Below are positions 11,401-26,400 of a DNA stretch of 64,000 nucleotides, in pieces. The number at the start of each line of letters is the position of its first letter. Position 1 is the first letter of the stretch. Source of the stretch: Hyposmocoma kahamanoa (Eukaryota > Arthropoda > Insecta > Lepidoptera > Cosmopterigidae); contig NW_020654422.1 in NCBI RefSeq assembly GCF_003589595.1, positions 13,491,682-13,555,681 on the forward strand, written 5' to 3'. The notes below the pieces were generated by a model, which saw only the letters and a program-made list of their open reading frames with translations, ran no database searches and was not told the origin of the DNA. The position numbers were made by a program, and so were the translations under genes.

Positions 11401-14400
11401 CGTTAAAATAAAAACATATTAAATGTTAAAAAATGAAACCTAATTAAAAAGGTGTCAAAAAAGTAACTAAATTTTTTGTTAATCGACTTCAAAAAAAGGA
11501 GGAGGTCTTCAAGTCTACTTTTTTGTGTATGTTACGCAATTACTCCGGCATTTGTGAAGCGATTTTGACGATTTTTTATGTTGGAAAGAGGGTGAGGTAC
11601 CCTTTACAAGTATTGGTTCTAAATTTGAAGAAAGTATTCCACCTTTAAGGGTGGTAAATTAGGGGATTAGGTAACCGATTGTTAACTTTTTATTTTCACT
11701 TTGTGTGTAACTACATATAAGCAGAGTTTGTAGTCGGCTCTTTGTTTTTAATAAAAATTACTTCATTGCTTCATACAAATAAACGTGTGAAAAATTTCGC
11801 GTAATTTAGTGACAAAGTCGCTAAGGTGACAACACTGTTCCCAGTTGTGGGGTGTACATGATTTGATGATATACTACAACATTTTCTCAACTTAAATTTC
11901 AAAATATTGTAGGAAATCCTCAAAGGAATGTCTAATTCCGGCGCATACACAAACCAGTGGTCTTGTTTGACAACCCTATTTATAATTGAAAGTTATGACC
12001 TCACTCTTTAGTTCATTCTAAGATTTATTACTTCAATTACAACAAACATGTGCCTACAATTTGTTTTAGAATTGCATTGAGCACTACTTTTAATTGGTTA
12101 CCCAATTGCTACTTGTTAATCGTTTTATGTTCTTGTCTCCTTTCTCCAATAATGATTAATTATTTGCTTTTTAGTTCTATGAAATCAGTCTGGTGTTCCT
12201 ACTAACAGGGCTATTTACAAATACAAACTTGATCAAATTGTCGAATATATGTACAGTATACTAGCTAGCGGAGTTAGTTTTTAACTAATTAGTAACTGGC
12301 GTGACGGTTTTGTATGTCAAAAACATTTTCGATAATATATTAACAATTGTCATGGATGGTTTGTAAACGACGTTTTACTAGTTTTCGTCACTAGTCTCGT
12401 GACACACCTGCCATTAGCCATCGTCAAATTCAAAGGGTTTACTCGGAGATTAAAACATTGCAAACATTTCAAAATAGGCATGAACCTTACTTGTCAGCGC
12501 TATTCGGATTCGAACGTGTTGATGACATCCCATATAAAACACACCCTCCTTATTTATTTTATAGTTAAAATAAGTGCACATTTGACCTCCATATCGCCTG
12601 ATGAAAAGCGAAGATGAAATCGACGATACAGAGCATGACACACCTATATAAATAACTATTCACTCTCGCCTTGAAAAACCTTAGTAGTAGCGTTCAGGAA
12701 ACAAATCAACAGGCAGGGAATTCCACTTCAATGCCGTATACGCATATGTGGAAATGTAACGCTTTGTGCAATTCTTGGGTATATCCACAATATACGGGTG
12801 GAACTCTAGTCTACGTCTAGTCCACCGATGATAGGAAGCGGATGGTGAAATTACATGCTGGTGAAATTACAAGCACATCATAGCACTTTTTAATTTATGT
12901 CTCAAGGTGACTCACATCTTTGTGATTTGAAACTCTGAGTGGCTCTGAAATTGTTATAAACAGACTTGTATCTTTTGATGACTTTGAGAATATTGATGAT
13001 ATCTTATTGTAGACTCGATGCTGATGCTAGAAATGAGCTTTAAGCCGTTGGCGACGAAACTTTTAGCAAATCAGTGTTTACATTTAAAACGAAGGCGTCA
13101 ATTAATATAATACTCACTGCTGAGCTTTGGATTGTTCTACGGCGAGGTCGTAGTGTACCATCCTGGTCGCGTGCGGGTTACTGACTTCAAATGTCATCAT
13201 TTTAGTTGTTTAATGATTACTTCTACAGCCATTATATATAATATTTTTTTACATGATACACCAATGCACATGTAACTTAGTATTGATTTGCGTTCGTGAA
13301 TGATTTCTTAGACAAGTCATTACTCAACGACTTTTCAATATGTTCGAAAGAATAGAGTTCATTTGTCATGGTCGTAGAGCGCATAAATAAATATTAATGT
13401 GCTTAATACATAGATAGATAGGTGGAACAATTTACTCGAACTCAAATGATCTTTATTTCAAATAAATAAAGCAAATAATCTCAGTACAGAGTACTAAAAC
13501 ACCGACCTCAAAAGTACATGGAATTACATCTATTTGCCAAGTTTTATTGAAATCGGTTACCGGAAAGTGCGCAAACTATATGGAACTTGACACAGGAGAT
13601 AATAAAAATCGGTTCTCACTACTCAAAGTATATTGAGAGAGAAAAACGCCTTGAATTGGAGAATAGCAAAATCAACCATTAAAAGAATTGCTCCTTATAA
13701 TAAAATTTAGGCGCTATTTATAAAAATAAAACTTCATGCGTGAACAGTCACCCTCAGAGGTGGATGATTTTCTTCAAAATTAAATGGGACTACTATGGAG
13801 GTACCCTCTTTCCAACAAAAAAATTATCATCACAATTGGTTCACAAATACCGGAGTTATCGCGTAACATACACTTACACAAAAAAGCATACAGTTAAATT
13901 GAAAACCTCCTCCTTTTTTTGACGTCGGTTAATTACACTTGAAACCTTCACACAATGAACTCTACTACTCTTTTGTAAAGCAGATCCAAGTATGGAGACG
14001 CCGTACAATAAACTTTAGTGTAAAGTTTTTGTTTTGCGATAATTTTAAACCTCATAAATGGCAAATCTTGAATATCAACCGGAATTTTATTATAGAAGAG
14101 TATGTATGTAGTATAAAATTGGTGAGATCCGCTGGTTCGTTCCGTGGCTTAGTTGGTATAGCGTCTGGCACGGTAAGCTAGAAGACGTCGGTTCGAATCC
14201 GGCTGGATCGAAGGAATTTTTTCTGAGTGTTCGATCTTTGTATTAATAATTTTAAAACAGGAGGAGGTTCTCAATTCGTCTGTATGTATGTTACACGATA
14301 ACTCCGCATTTGTGTGAACCGATTTGGATGATTCTTTTTTGTTGGAAAGAGGGTACCTCAGTAATGGTTCCATTTAAATTAAAAGAAAATATTCCACCTC

Positions 14401-17400
14401 TAAGGGCGTCAAACTAGAGGATGAATTTCGTTTTCGCGTACTTTTCGGTAACCGATTTCAATAAAGCTTGGTAAATAGATGTAATAATTCCGCGAACTTT
14501 TGAGGTCGGTTTTTTCTCGTATTGATGTTATGTTTATCACTATTTTTTATAAAAGTCCTTTTAACATTACATGACGTAATGTAAGAATGAGAAACTTCTC
14601 TTTCAAAGACACTCTGAGGCCCATATTGTAAATTGCCCTAACAGCACGTTTTTGCACGATAAAGATTCTATTAACATCAACGGCATTACCCCAAAACATT
14701 TAAATAGAGCAATCACGATTTGATTTCAAGTATTTGGTATGGTCACATAAAAATAGTCCTAATTTTTTGTGCGTCCTTGCAACAAGCGTTTCTATTGTAC
14801 TGTTGAGTTTATTTTCTAGGTTTGTGCCGTTTGTATTATTCATAGTATACCATAGTAACCAAAATTCGGTGCTCATAAGATATAAACAAAAGTTACAATG
14901 TTTTTTTTTTATAAAATGTTACACAGATGTAACATTCAAGGCAGTTTATTAGGCTATTGTTGATGACTTAAGACGTTTTAATGTTCAATTTTAACCACAG
15001 AAATGGCCGAGTATCAACACACCAAGCGGAGGGACCATCTCGACGGAAGAGCAACCTTCATAATGCATTGGCTGCAGAGATAGATGGATCGTGGGGTCAG
15101 TATTCGTAATTATTTTTAATGCTATTTTGTAATAGGATTACGTACGAAGTAAGACGCCAGAATCTCTAAATGCATAAGGGCATTTATTTATGTAGTTGTA
15201 TGATCCACGTAAGACACTTAATCGCGCTCTTCCTCGATGTCGCTCACCGTCCCACCAGGTGGAAGCGGCAGCTGGCGATCGGTGATAAGGAACGACGATT
15301 CTATGAGCTTTAATCTAAGTATCCCAGCAGGTGGAAGTACTGGAGTGCCATTGATAGGCCCTACGGTTCGATACAATGCAATTTCCTTTTAGAATTTAAA
15401 TGGTAATTTATTGAGCGCTTCGATAGCGCGTTCTATTTTGGTCCATCTAGCGGCAAGGCGAAGTTACTAATATTTTGCACATGACAACTAACATAGTATT
15501 ATCTCAAAATTGCTTAAGGTTATGTTAATATTGCCTATTTCATTTCAAAGCGGCAGTGTTGTCCTGTCACATTGAAATTAAATCGTATACGAATGACATA
15601 CAAATACAGCGAAACTTTTGAGACAAATTATTAAAATTATAACGCAATTTTGAAATAAAATATAATATAATGCAATTTTTGAGATCTATGTTAGTTGTCA
15701 AGTGCGATTTGTTATGTGGTGTTACAATTTTAATTTAAATTTCATTAATAAGTATGTAAGTAAAATATTTTGTCTGAGTGAAGAACAAGCTTTCATAGAT
15801 TTGTCACAGATGACACTACAGGAAAGAAAGTCAAAGAAAGCACGAAAACATTCGAAAGGTCTCCTGTTTCGTTCCGTAGCTCAGTCCGGAGAGCTTCAAC
15901 CCCGTGGTTGAAGGCTTGAGTCCGGCCTGATCAAATCATCATTAAAACATCGTATTATTGAATATAATTAATTTTCTAGATATATATACATAGATAAAAA
16001 AAATAATTACATATTCTAGTTTCTCAGATTAGGTATGTCACACGCGTTTGTAACGGCACGGCGCATTTTGTATCGGCGTATTTTGATACAGTAGTCTGTG
16101 GGTTAGGTTTACATGAATGTTGTTAAGAATATAGTAACAAAGATGATGCACTCAGACTTCTACGTTTTGAAGTAAACTTCAGTTTAGTAAACTAAATGAT
16201 GGGACAAACAGTCGTGGGATTGGTGGTAAGCGACACGTCTGTTCATAGCAATTGCAATGCCACTCAGAGCTTTAAATCACATATCTGCGAAGCACTGCGA
16301 CTGCGCACATCACCCTCAGACATATGAAAATAAAACTGCCTCCGTGGCCGAACGGTTACCATGCCGGACTGCCACGCAGAGGTCCCAGGTTCGATTCCCG
16401 GGCCGGGAGAAATGTTTGTATGGCTTACATTTATTTCTCTCGTGAGTTTGGGTGTAATTTGTGGTTGTCTATGTGTGTGTCCATGCCACCCGCGACACAT
16501 GGTTTCCCTAATGCGGGGCTATGTTGAGTGTGTGCGTTATTTATTTATTATTTATATGTTGGAAAAGTCCAATGAACCTGTAATTTGGCCATAACTTCTT
16601 CAAGATTGGCATAACTTCTTTGCGAAGAACAGAGCTCTCTGAGAAAACAACTATCAACTCTTTCGAAATTCGAGCCATTTAAAATAGTAATGTTCCAGAC
16701 ATTCAAAATAATAATTTCTTGGTCCCAAACTACGGAATTTCCTTCGTATACTAAATGTGTATAGCAACGGAATTTACTCCAAGGTTTGCCCAGAACACAC
16801 AGATCAGAACTAATTTGAAAACATCATTTCCCCAAATTGATCCTATCGGAAATCGAACCCGTGACGTCCTCAACCAGCGTCCACAGAGCAAACCGCTGGG
16901 CCACAGAGGTCGTCAAATAAGTTTGTGTGGAGGTAATAATATTTAATTGTAATTCTCCTCTTGTCTATTTATATAGTATATTTAATGTAAGTGGTATGTC
17001 AAAGGCTATAAGGCTATTAGCTATCATTAGAATAGAGGCTGTCGCCCATTTAGCGCCTAAGCGTCAGACCAGCACTGCACTCAAATTCATTATTGAAAAA
17101 AGAACTATGAAAAGTGTTGTACTACTTTAATTTACGTAATTCTTTGTTAAGAAACATACTGTTTCAAGTTCTTACGTTTTGGCGATTGTGACCAATAGGA
17201 AATGAAACTATTGTTCCGGGTTTAAATCGCGTATATTTGTTTTTTCAAGAAGATTTCTCAGTTCCTGAGACCCGTGAAATGTAACATCCCTCTGCAGGAT
17301 GCAGGAATTTATAAGCTTGACTGTGAGTGCGGTCTCTCTTATATTGGACAAACGAAGCGTAGTATTAGTAACCGCGTAAAAGAAAATATAGCTGATGTCA

Positions 17401-20400
17401 AACACCGTCGCGTAACAACTCAGCAGTCTGTAAGATGTCATGGATAAACCTTCACATTCAATCAAGTTTGACAAACCCCAGGTCCTTACAAAAGAAGTCC
17501 GTTATCTACCCACGATGCTGCGAGAGGCCATTATAAAACATACTAATTTCAACAGGGAAGATGGTTTCTCCGTACCACCAGTTTGGGATCCAGTATTTTT
17601 TCAGATGAAAAATCGCAAACAGACATAAGACTGCAACACTGATTAATATGTTTTAATTTGTTGTAATTTCCATTAAAACAGATGTAGCGTAAATTGGAAT
17701 GTTCTTTGTAAAATTAAAAATAAGGTGTTTAATTAATAACTTTTGGAACTACAGTGAAAACTAATTGGGTGGTTTCATTAATATTAGACATAACTAGTTG
17801 AAGACTACCACTTCAGTCAACCGTGATCATGGGACCTGTAAAGGGCCCGCAATGGTTTGCTTGAAAATACAAATATACGCGATTTAAATCCGGAAAAATA
17901 GTTTCATTTCCTATACTGTTTTAAGTTTTACGCTTAAATAATAGGTCTGTGCTAATTTTATTTCACAAATTATCTGTTACACAAACGTTAGACCGTAACT
18001 CCTGCCAGGAAGGATCTAGCTGACAATCAGTGCATATACTGGGCCCAGAATCCTCGCCACATCTGTGACTATAGACGTAGTTTTGTGTTTGTCTTAGTTA
18101 CTATTTATATTTATTAATACAAAGATCGAACACTCAGAAAAAACACTCAGAAAAAATTCCTTCGATCCGNNNNNNNNNNTTTTTCTATGTGCTTGCGTCG
18201 TGTCTTTGTACTTGGTCTTTCAACGACTTTTTAGTCGTAGTGCCATCTATGAGAAATCTATTGCAGATTTATCACCCAGTTAGTACCTTTACAGCTACCA
18301 GTCCTGGCGAGAGATTTTTCATTTAATTTTGTATGTTTTATGTTTTTGTTTTTGTGTGGGTGGCAAATAAATGGAATTTGGCAAAAATTAGATTAGGAAA
18401 ATAACACTTTTCTTGCAACTCTACATAAGAATATATTTTTAAAATATTCGCACGTAATCGCTTTTACAGCTTACTGTGAGGCTAGTATGGTGCTGATAAA
18501 TAAAGTGAACCTTTACTGTTATCGACTAGTTAAACATTAAAATTAGAACTTAATCAATAGAAAAAGGGTCAAAAATGAAATTTTATTATTGGCCCATTAG
18601 TGTTACTGATTTCTAAAGTTATAATAGAATTGTTCAAATGTAATTTTAATCCCATACCTTAGTTAAATACAAACATACCTTATGACTAATATACATTAAG
18701 TTCAAAGTATTAAAGTTTTGAGAATTTAATACAAAATATTATAATCGGCAATCACGTTTTGCACCACGACGCATTAAATATAAACATTGTGTTCTTTTAA
18801 TAATAATATCATATGACTTCAATAATAGTTAACAAGCTCTTATAAATGAGTTGTAATCGTCTTGGTGTACAAATTTGCTCTTGATGGTACTAAGGTGGCC
18901 TTATTGTAATTCTGCGCAAATCTGTCGCTTTTGACTGTACCCCTAAAATACATTCAGGTCATTTTTTAATGACAAATCAATACACTCTGTGTCATGACTA
19001 ATTGTTCCTTGAAATAATGATCAAAAGCGTTTTTGGTGTGTATTTATTGAATAGCAGTAAAAAATTAAAGACTTAAATCAAAAGATGAAAGAAAACATGA
19101 CTCGTAGAACTCACATAATGAACTGGTATCAATCAGTGTTCTAAAATGAGTCTTTGTTACGTTGAACTGATATATGGTTTTGGTCACAAACATATCGGAT
19201 GTGTTCTAACTAAGTCATTCGTCACGTTTTTGTTACGACTTTGCCAAAATCTTTATGTAGTTGCATTCAAGACTTGCTGAAAATACTTATATGATACCTG
19301 TAGGGCTAGCACGATAGGCACGACTATGCGCGAGAGCGACATAAGGTGCGAGATACTGCTATTCTGGCTTAGTCTCGCGCTTTTTGTCGCTCTCGCGCAA
19401 GTCGCGCCTTATCGTGCTAGCCCTACTGAGACACATTATTAATAAATTGGACAGTCGAAAACACTGTTTTTTTTATATCAATATAAACATGTATTTAATT
19501 TTTTCTTCATGATTTTCGAAAATAAATCGCCTATTTGGATTGTTTGTTTGTTTATGAAGGACACATTCTTGTAGACTTACAACGTAAACCAAAGCGCTCA
19601 ACAAAACCCCAAATTAATAAAGAAAAAGTACAAATAATATTAAACCTACAAAATAGTACTTAAAATAAATAAATGCAGTTAAGAAAGGAGACAAATACGG
19701 ATCAGTTTACAAAATTGACTACAATCTAACACTTATCTTAAATTTACAAAGCGTCTTGAGAGGATACGCCACTTGGCGGCAAACACATCGGTCTCCCAGA
19801 TCTGGGGCCCTACTCTTGAAGCAAGAAATTCTTAGGTATGGCCGTTTTCCTGCTATGGATGATCTATAGAACTAGGTACTCTCAAAATCCGTCGACGAAA
19901 AGACGAGCCCGTTCGAAATTGTCAAATGGCGTTGTTATACATTCTTAGTTCTAGCCCCGATCGAAACTCAAGTCCGTAGGTCATCCATAGTGGGAAAATT
20001 ATGGATTTCGTGCTTCGAGGGTAGGGCCACAGAACCAGAAACTCGTTGAGCAATACACTGGCTCTGGATGTAAAGCTAATTTACTACAAAACGTGTATAA
20101 AAGGTAAATTGTAAACATTTTCAATTACATAATAAACGCAATCTTGGTTCCAGATCGCCAACACCACATAGAGGGACGGTTTAAAAAATACTCAACAACT
20201 TCTACTATTTACTCTAAGAAAACTCAACAAAGTGAGCATGTAGAAAGGTGAGTCTTTTGTTTCTCGCAGAATCCAAAAGTGCTGGTTACCGACGCCGACC
20301 AAATTCCTACAGCAATTTTATGGTATATAGGAGAACAATCTTTGTCTCTTCTGAGCCAGGTTTGCTCGCAAATATTTTCTAAATCTTAAAGAGGCAATAC

Positions 20401-23400
20401 GGTTATTGTTTCTTCAATGTAACTGTGAAGTTCTTGACAGTTTTAAGTTCTTAGGCGCCGCACAAACGTGTGTCTTGGATACAGGCAACCGGCAACTAAA
20501 AGCAAATATTCTATTTTCATACAATACCTTGAACAGCTAATCCAATACCTTGAACAGCTAATGGTCACCGTACGAATCGACTGCAAACGTCCGAAGGGTC
20601 ACTGTCCCATAAGTTTGTCCGATCAAGTTTGTACGGTTCTCGGCATGGGTCCCCGTGATGCGCTCTACTATGCCAAAGACCGCCACAGATGACACAGCGA
20701 TGTCACGAGGAGCTTGTTTCCACGGGGTAGTCAGGACCCTCAGTAATGAGGTATACTATGTTAGGAGGAAGAGGAGGAGAGTATGAAATCGGCACAGTCG
20801 TCAGTTGCGGCAACCGGACACAGTCGTCGGTTGCAGCAGTAGGATACTGTCGCCGGTTGCTGCAACCGCAATTTATTTGAAAATAGAATATGCGCTTCTA
20901 GTTGCCAAGTAATCGGCAACTAGAAGCGCATATTTTATTTTACCCACCAAACCCACCCAACAAACGTTTGCGCGGCGGCTGTTGTCTTTTTTATTTCTTC
21001 GAGATTTTTGATGCCTTTATTACCGATAGTACAATGGTATGGTACGCGCTGGTGTCCGGAAACTCGACGTCAACGCGATAATATAATCTCAGGCATGTTC
21101 AAATACTTTGTAAATATTTTCCATCACATAGATTTCTATTCGTTTTCCGTTACAGTATAACGCGTACCGTACTGTTATTAGTAAAGTCCATAAGAGAACT
21201 TGTTTATTTCATTACCTTGTTGCATTGTAGTTAATATAAATACACCTAAAACGACAATACACAATACTTCTATTATCTTGACACGCAATTCAATTGTGTT
21301 TTATGATTTCGAACATACTCCTAAGTAATTTCTTTAATGTTTTTCAACATAACTTGTTACATGTTTACTTTAGTATAATGTGATTGGAAATTACTGAATA
21401 ACCTATGAATCATTATGTAAAGTAAAAGTAGCTTTGCAAAAAGATAGCACTGTAACACGATTTTAGTTTCTAGGTTATCGATATCATTTTCTGATTTATT
21501 CTAACATGAAAACATGAAAAAACTTTCTTCTGGAAAAACTTAACTTTTGTGGTCAGAAAACTTAAAAATTTTAAAGTTTCTCTTTACTTAAAGACAAATA
21601 GGGAACATTATATTCAAAATCTATAGCACCTATCAACCAAAATTTTACAAATTGACGACGAAGTAGCTACAAATGTGTAGTTTTGCGAATAATGTAAATA
21701 GCACTATGTGTATACAACCACAAGAGCAAGAAACCAATACTGTTACCCCAGGAAGAAAATTTTTTGAATATTTGTTACTTATATATTAGAAGAAAATATG
21801 TGCAGAATCTAAATTCTGAATACTAACTTATGGCATTGAGCTGTGACATTCATTATTTAAGTTTAGTCTACAAACTATCTTACTTGCATATTTTTTCATA
21901 CACGACGAAGAATGTTGAACCTTTGCACTTGTTATCATAGCAACTGTCTCAAGTGTCAATGTTTTGTAGACGTTACACAAAGAAACAACATGTACCTATG
22001 TTATGATCATATTCTTAAGAAAATTTTTCGTTTAGGTACCCACTTGGCTGGCGTGTCACTTTTGACACTAATTTCTATACAAGGTCATTTTTGAAATATT
22101 AACAACCTTCCAGGACTGACTAGCTTCACAAACAACAATGACTAGCTTCATAAACAACAATTACTTTCGTTCCATGACTTTTGACAAATCATAATATAAT
22201 CAAATTTAATAGCAATAGAGCTCCTTTGACGGCCTCTATGGTCGAGTGGCTTGCATACCGACTTTCATGGTATCGCCATCTCAGAGGCTCCGGGTTTGAT
22301 CCCCGGCCGGGTCAGTGTAGAAAACTAACTTTTCTATATTATCTCGGGTCTGGGTGTTTGTGGTACCATCGTTGTTTCCGATTTCCGGAATACAAGTGCT
22401 TTAGCTACTTACTTTGGGATCAGAGCAACGTATTTGATGTTGTCTAATATTTATTTATATAACTTTGTGAAAAAGTTCGTTCAGGGAAGTACTGCCACCT
22501 TACCTATTTGCGTTCGTGCGTTCCGATTTTGAAGGGTAAGGGTGTTGGTGAAATTACAGGCACATGGGACTTGTCAACTTATGTCATGCATATGTATGTT
22601 ATGCATTGCAACTGTTATGGACAGGCGTTTAACTTACCACCAGGCATACATTTGTTCGTTCTGTCATTTTATACATTAAATAAGTTTTGTGACAACGTGG
22701 ATTAAAATTATTTATCTATCCGACAGATCATGGTGGTATGCATGTTGTCAGAAATGCCATCAAGAAGATGTTGGTATACCGTCCTGGGAGCCTCCGAATT
22801 GGCAGAAAGTGTGCCCTCGTCCATTCTGTCCCTCTTTTCGTAAAGTTGCTAGATTAGTAACTTTGTGTACTATAGGTAAGTAACCTTTATAGTCCATATG
22901 TTACAGAAGTTAGTGTTATTTAGACCTAAGTTGTGGTGAAACGAACTAAGAACCATATATATGAGGCATAAAAAAGGTCAGTCCTGTAGATGGATTTTTA
23001 AAAAAACATCACGTGTTAACGGTGTATTCACAAAATTTGATCAAAAATTGATACATCAGTGATGATTTTTGATAAAATGGCTCCGGACCTTTCGCTTTCA
23101 TTGTTATTGTTTATATTAGTGGCAGTCATATATTATCCCGGTAACCAATCACAAACTCGAATTTTTTTTCCGAAATAACGTTTGTTCAAATTTTCATTAC
23201 ACCGAAACCCGAATTATAACGAAACCGTTGTTCTTTCAGGATACCGGATGTTTATCGCAAATACGTAATTAGATTCGGTTAGTTTAGGTTAGGTTAGGTT
23301 TAAAAGAAAAAACATTTTCCTCTCACAATTACTTTCGAAATTATGAAAATTCGAGCGAACGTATTTCTGGAAAATGTCATTTCGGACTACTGAGGATAAC

Positions 23401-26400
23401 TTATTATCCCTTAACATTATATATAATTATAACATTTAAATCTAATATAGAAATAAATCGAAACTTTAAATTTGTAAAATTTGTTTCTAATTTTATATTA
23501 AAGGTATGCAATAACAATAGGGAAATATTAGTTATAGCGAGGAAAAAACGCATTATCCGTAAATGTATAAATTAGAGCTGAAAATTTAAAAAAACACACA
23601 CAAGCAAGTTTAAGTAAACGTTTTTTTTACGGTGAATTTACTTATCACAAGATCTAGGTCAAAACTGTTCAAGCTTGATTTGAGAAGAATTTTGTTGTAA
23701 TGTAAATATCAGCTTTTGTTTTGGTTTTTAACATATTTAATCTCGTCACTAGATTAAACTTGCTAAAAACTAAAACAAAAGCTGATATTTACATAAGTAG
23801 GTATATAATATACTCGTAGCAGCAGGAGAGGTTCTTGTGAAAGAGTTCGTCCAGTGAACGACTGCCCCGTACCTATTGTTGCCGTCAAGCATATAAATAT
23901 TGCGACATTCCAATTTTGAAGGTTACTCTTAGGTGCTGGTGAAATTATAGGCACATAGGACTTGTCAAGTAATATCTCAGGGTGACGGGCGCAGTGGAAG
24001 TGTCACTCAGATCTTTGCGATTTCTCGATCACGAAGCTCTGAGTGACATTGCAACGGCCATAGACAGTCGTGTCGCTTTAGTCGCTTACTGCCAGGCATA
24101 ATATATATATTGATTGCCAGCATTCTTCAGGGCGAAAATACCGTATTATATAACACTGCATAGGACATATATGACTTGGAAAAGTAAAAAAAGTTCATCT
24201 TTTATTATTCTTTTCTAACAAAGTTGGTTACTTTAATATGTGCTTAATAGGTGAAAGTCTGTTAATTTGGACCATTTATATTCAAACGCTTTTTAAATAT
24301 ATATTTTTAAACACATCTTTAAAGACATCTAAAAAATCAATAAAATATGAAATCCGAGCTTTGTTCCAATTAAGCCGACTTGTTCTATAGTTTGGACTAT
24401 GTAGTCGCTAAATTAAAGTTCAATAGGCTCTGAGGTAAAACAAATTAAAAATTACAATGAAACATAATATAAAATAGTATATAATGATTAGTCTATATGT
24501 GACAATTATCGCAAATGTCAGGATTTTGGGTACATGGTTCTTGATTCCGATTATGCAACCGCGAACACTGTGTCCAATCAACGTGGGATCTCTTAATCAT
24601 GTAAATTTCTTTTGAATTTAGCACATTATTTATCCTTGTCCTGATCTGAGGTTGCTATCTGAATCGTCAAAGACCATTTGAACATCCATACATTTCACAC
24701 CCTTGATCCATTTAATCAATAGTATGATTATATTATAAAAACAAATGTAATAAATATAGCCTATAAGTTCCGGCAATCGTTTCGTGTAAGTTGATTGTAG
24801 ATAAATTATACTTCTATACTTTAAATTACAAACACTGTATGCTAACCTTTAAGTTAACTACACACTTAGCATGGATCTATGGAATTTACGTTAAAAATAA
24901 CAAAAAAATTTCAAAACAAAACATAGACGTTCAATATCACAACGAAAACAACATGGCGAATATGCAATGAAGTTAGACGCACATCGCTGGGTTATGCCAA
25001 TAAAACAATTACAAAACAGTTTTTTTGTGATATGAGGGTGGTCCAATTTAGTTGCTTATCCAAAATCCCATACTTTCTTCCACTAGTATATCAAGTATAA
25101 AATTATTATCATTCACAGATCTTCCACAAATCTTTTTTTTAATTACAGAATTCGTGGAAAGTTTTCAAATTACCTTAAAATAATAAGAATTGTTAAGACA
25201 TAAATGACAACGTCTCGCTACGTATGTATACGTATAGTTAACTATAGTTAATGATCGACAAATATTGACAAACACTAATAAAGGCATGTGTCACAATAAC
25301 CGGGACACGTGTAATAATGTCTATGACATTCGTGATTGGTTACTTCTATCACATCATGCCAAGGCTACCGTTGAGTTAAAAGACCATCTGTATAGATATC
25401 TGAGAATTTAACGGAAACCAAAACATGTTGTGCAAGGATGTTTGCAATCGTTGTTAAAGAGACTTCAAAAATTGTGTTCTTTTGTTCACTCTCGTTTGTT
25501 TAACATAATATGGTTATAGATAGTTTACCTGTTTACTAAGACTCTACTAATTAAAAAGAAAACTATATGCGTTATTTTTTCTTCTTATTAATAATTATGA
25601 CAGCAAAACCAACCTCAAAAGTACGTGGAATTATATCTATTTGCGAAGTTTTATTGAAATCAGTTACGAGAAAATGTGCGAACCTGGACTCATCCCCTAA
25701 TTTGCCACTCTTGGCGGTGGTATATTTTGTTCAAATTTAAATGTGGCCAATGCTGAAGTACCTTCTTTGCAACAAAAAAGAATTACCAAAATTGGTTCAT
25801 AAGTCCGGAGTATCTCGTAACATACACACACGAAAAAAATATAATCGAATTGAGAACTTCCTTCTTTTTTGAAGTCAGTTAAAAAAATAAGTGCGCATTT
25901 CACCTCCATCTCACCTGATGGAAAGTGACGATTGTGTATGTACATCTAAATAATGCCTATTCGCTCTTGTTAGCGAATCGTGACACTATTATATTTTGGA
26001 AATGATTACTAAACTATTTTTCCAGATTTAAATCGCGTATATTTGTTTTTTCAAACAAACCGACGTTTCGGACCCTTTACAGATCCCATGGTCGGTTGAC
26101 TTAAATTCGGAAAAATAGTTTCTTTTCCTATGTGTAACAATCGAGAAAACCCAAAAGCTCGATAATATTATATTTTGTTAGAAAATGACTGTTTTTTACA
26201 TTAAGAATTATATTTTATCGAAATAAGAAATTTTTAAAAAATGGCATTAAACGGAACGCTGCCGGGCGGCCGCCATTATGCAAAAAATCTTTGACGAGAG
26301 TGGAGGTAGTTTTGTTTTGTTTGGATTTATAGTGGAAAGGGTAACCTATCACAAGCTCGATTTTTTTCCGAAATAATGTTTGTTCGATTTTCATTACACT

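Noticed and set aside
14143..14202. Possible tRNA gene (good A- and B-boxes)
   Set aside because: No paired acceptor stem; it runs into the SINE-T body shared with other copies. The same applies to 16337-16410, 22227-22310 and 49760-49830.
16264..16594. Four overlapping ORFs on both strands around 16.3-16.6 kb
   Set aside because: All lie inside the SINE-A and SINE-V copies; similar frames occur in other copies of the same repeats.
23280..23310. GGTTAGG run resembling insect telomere repeat (TTAGG)n
   Set aside because: Only about four imperfect units, and the run is part of MITE-B, so it is not an interstitial telomere tract.
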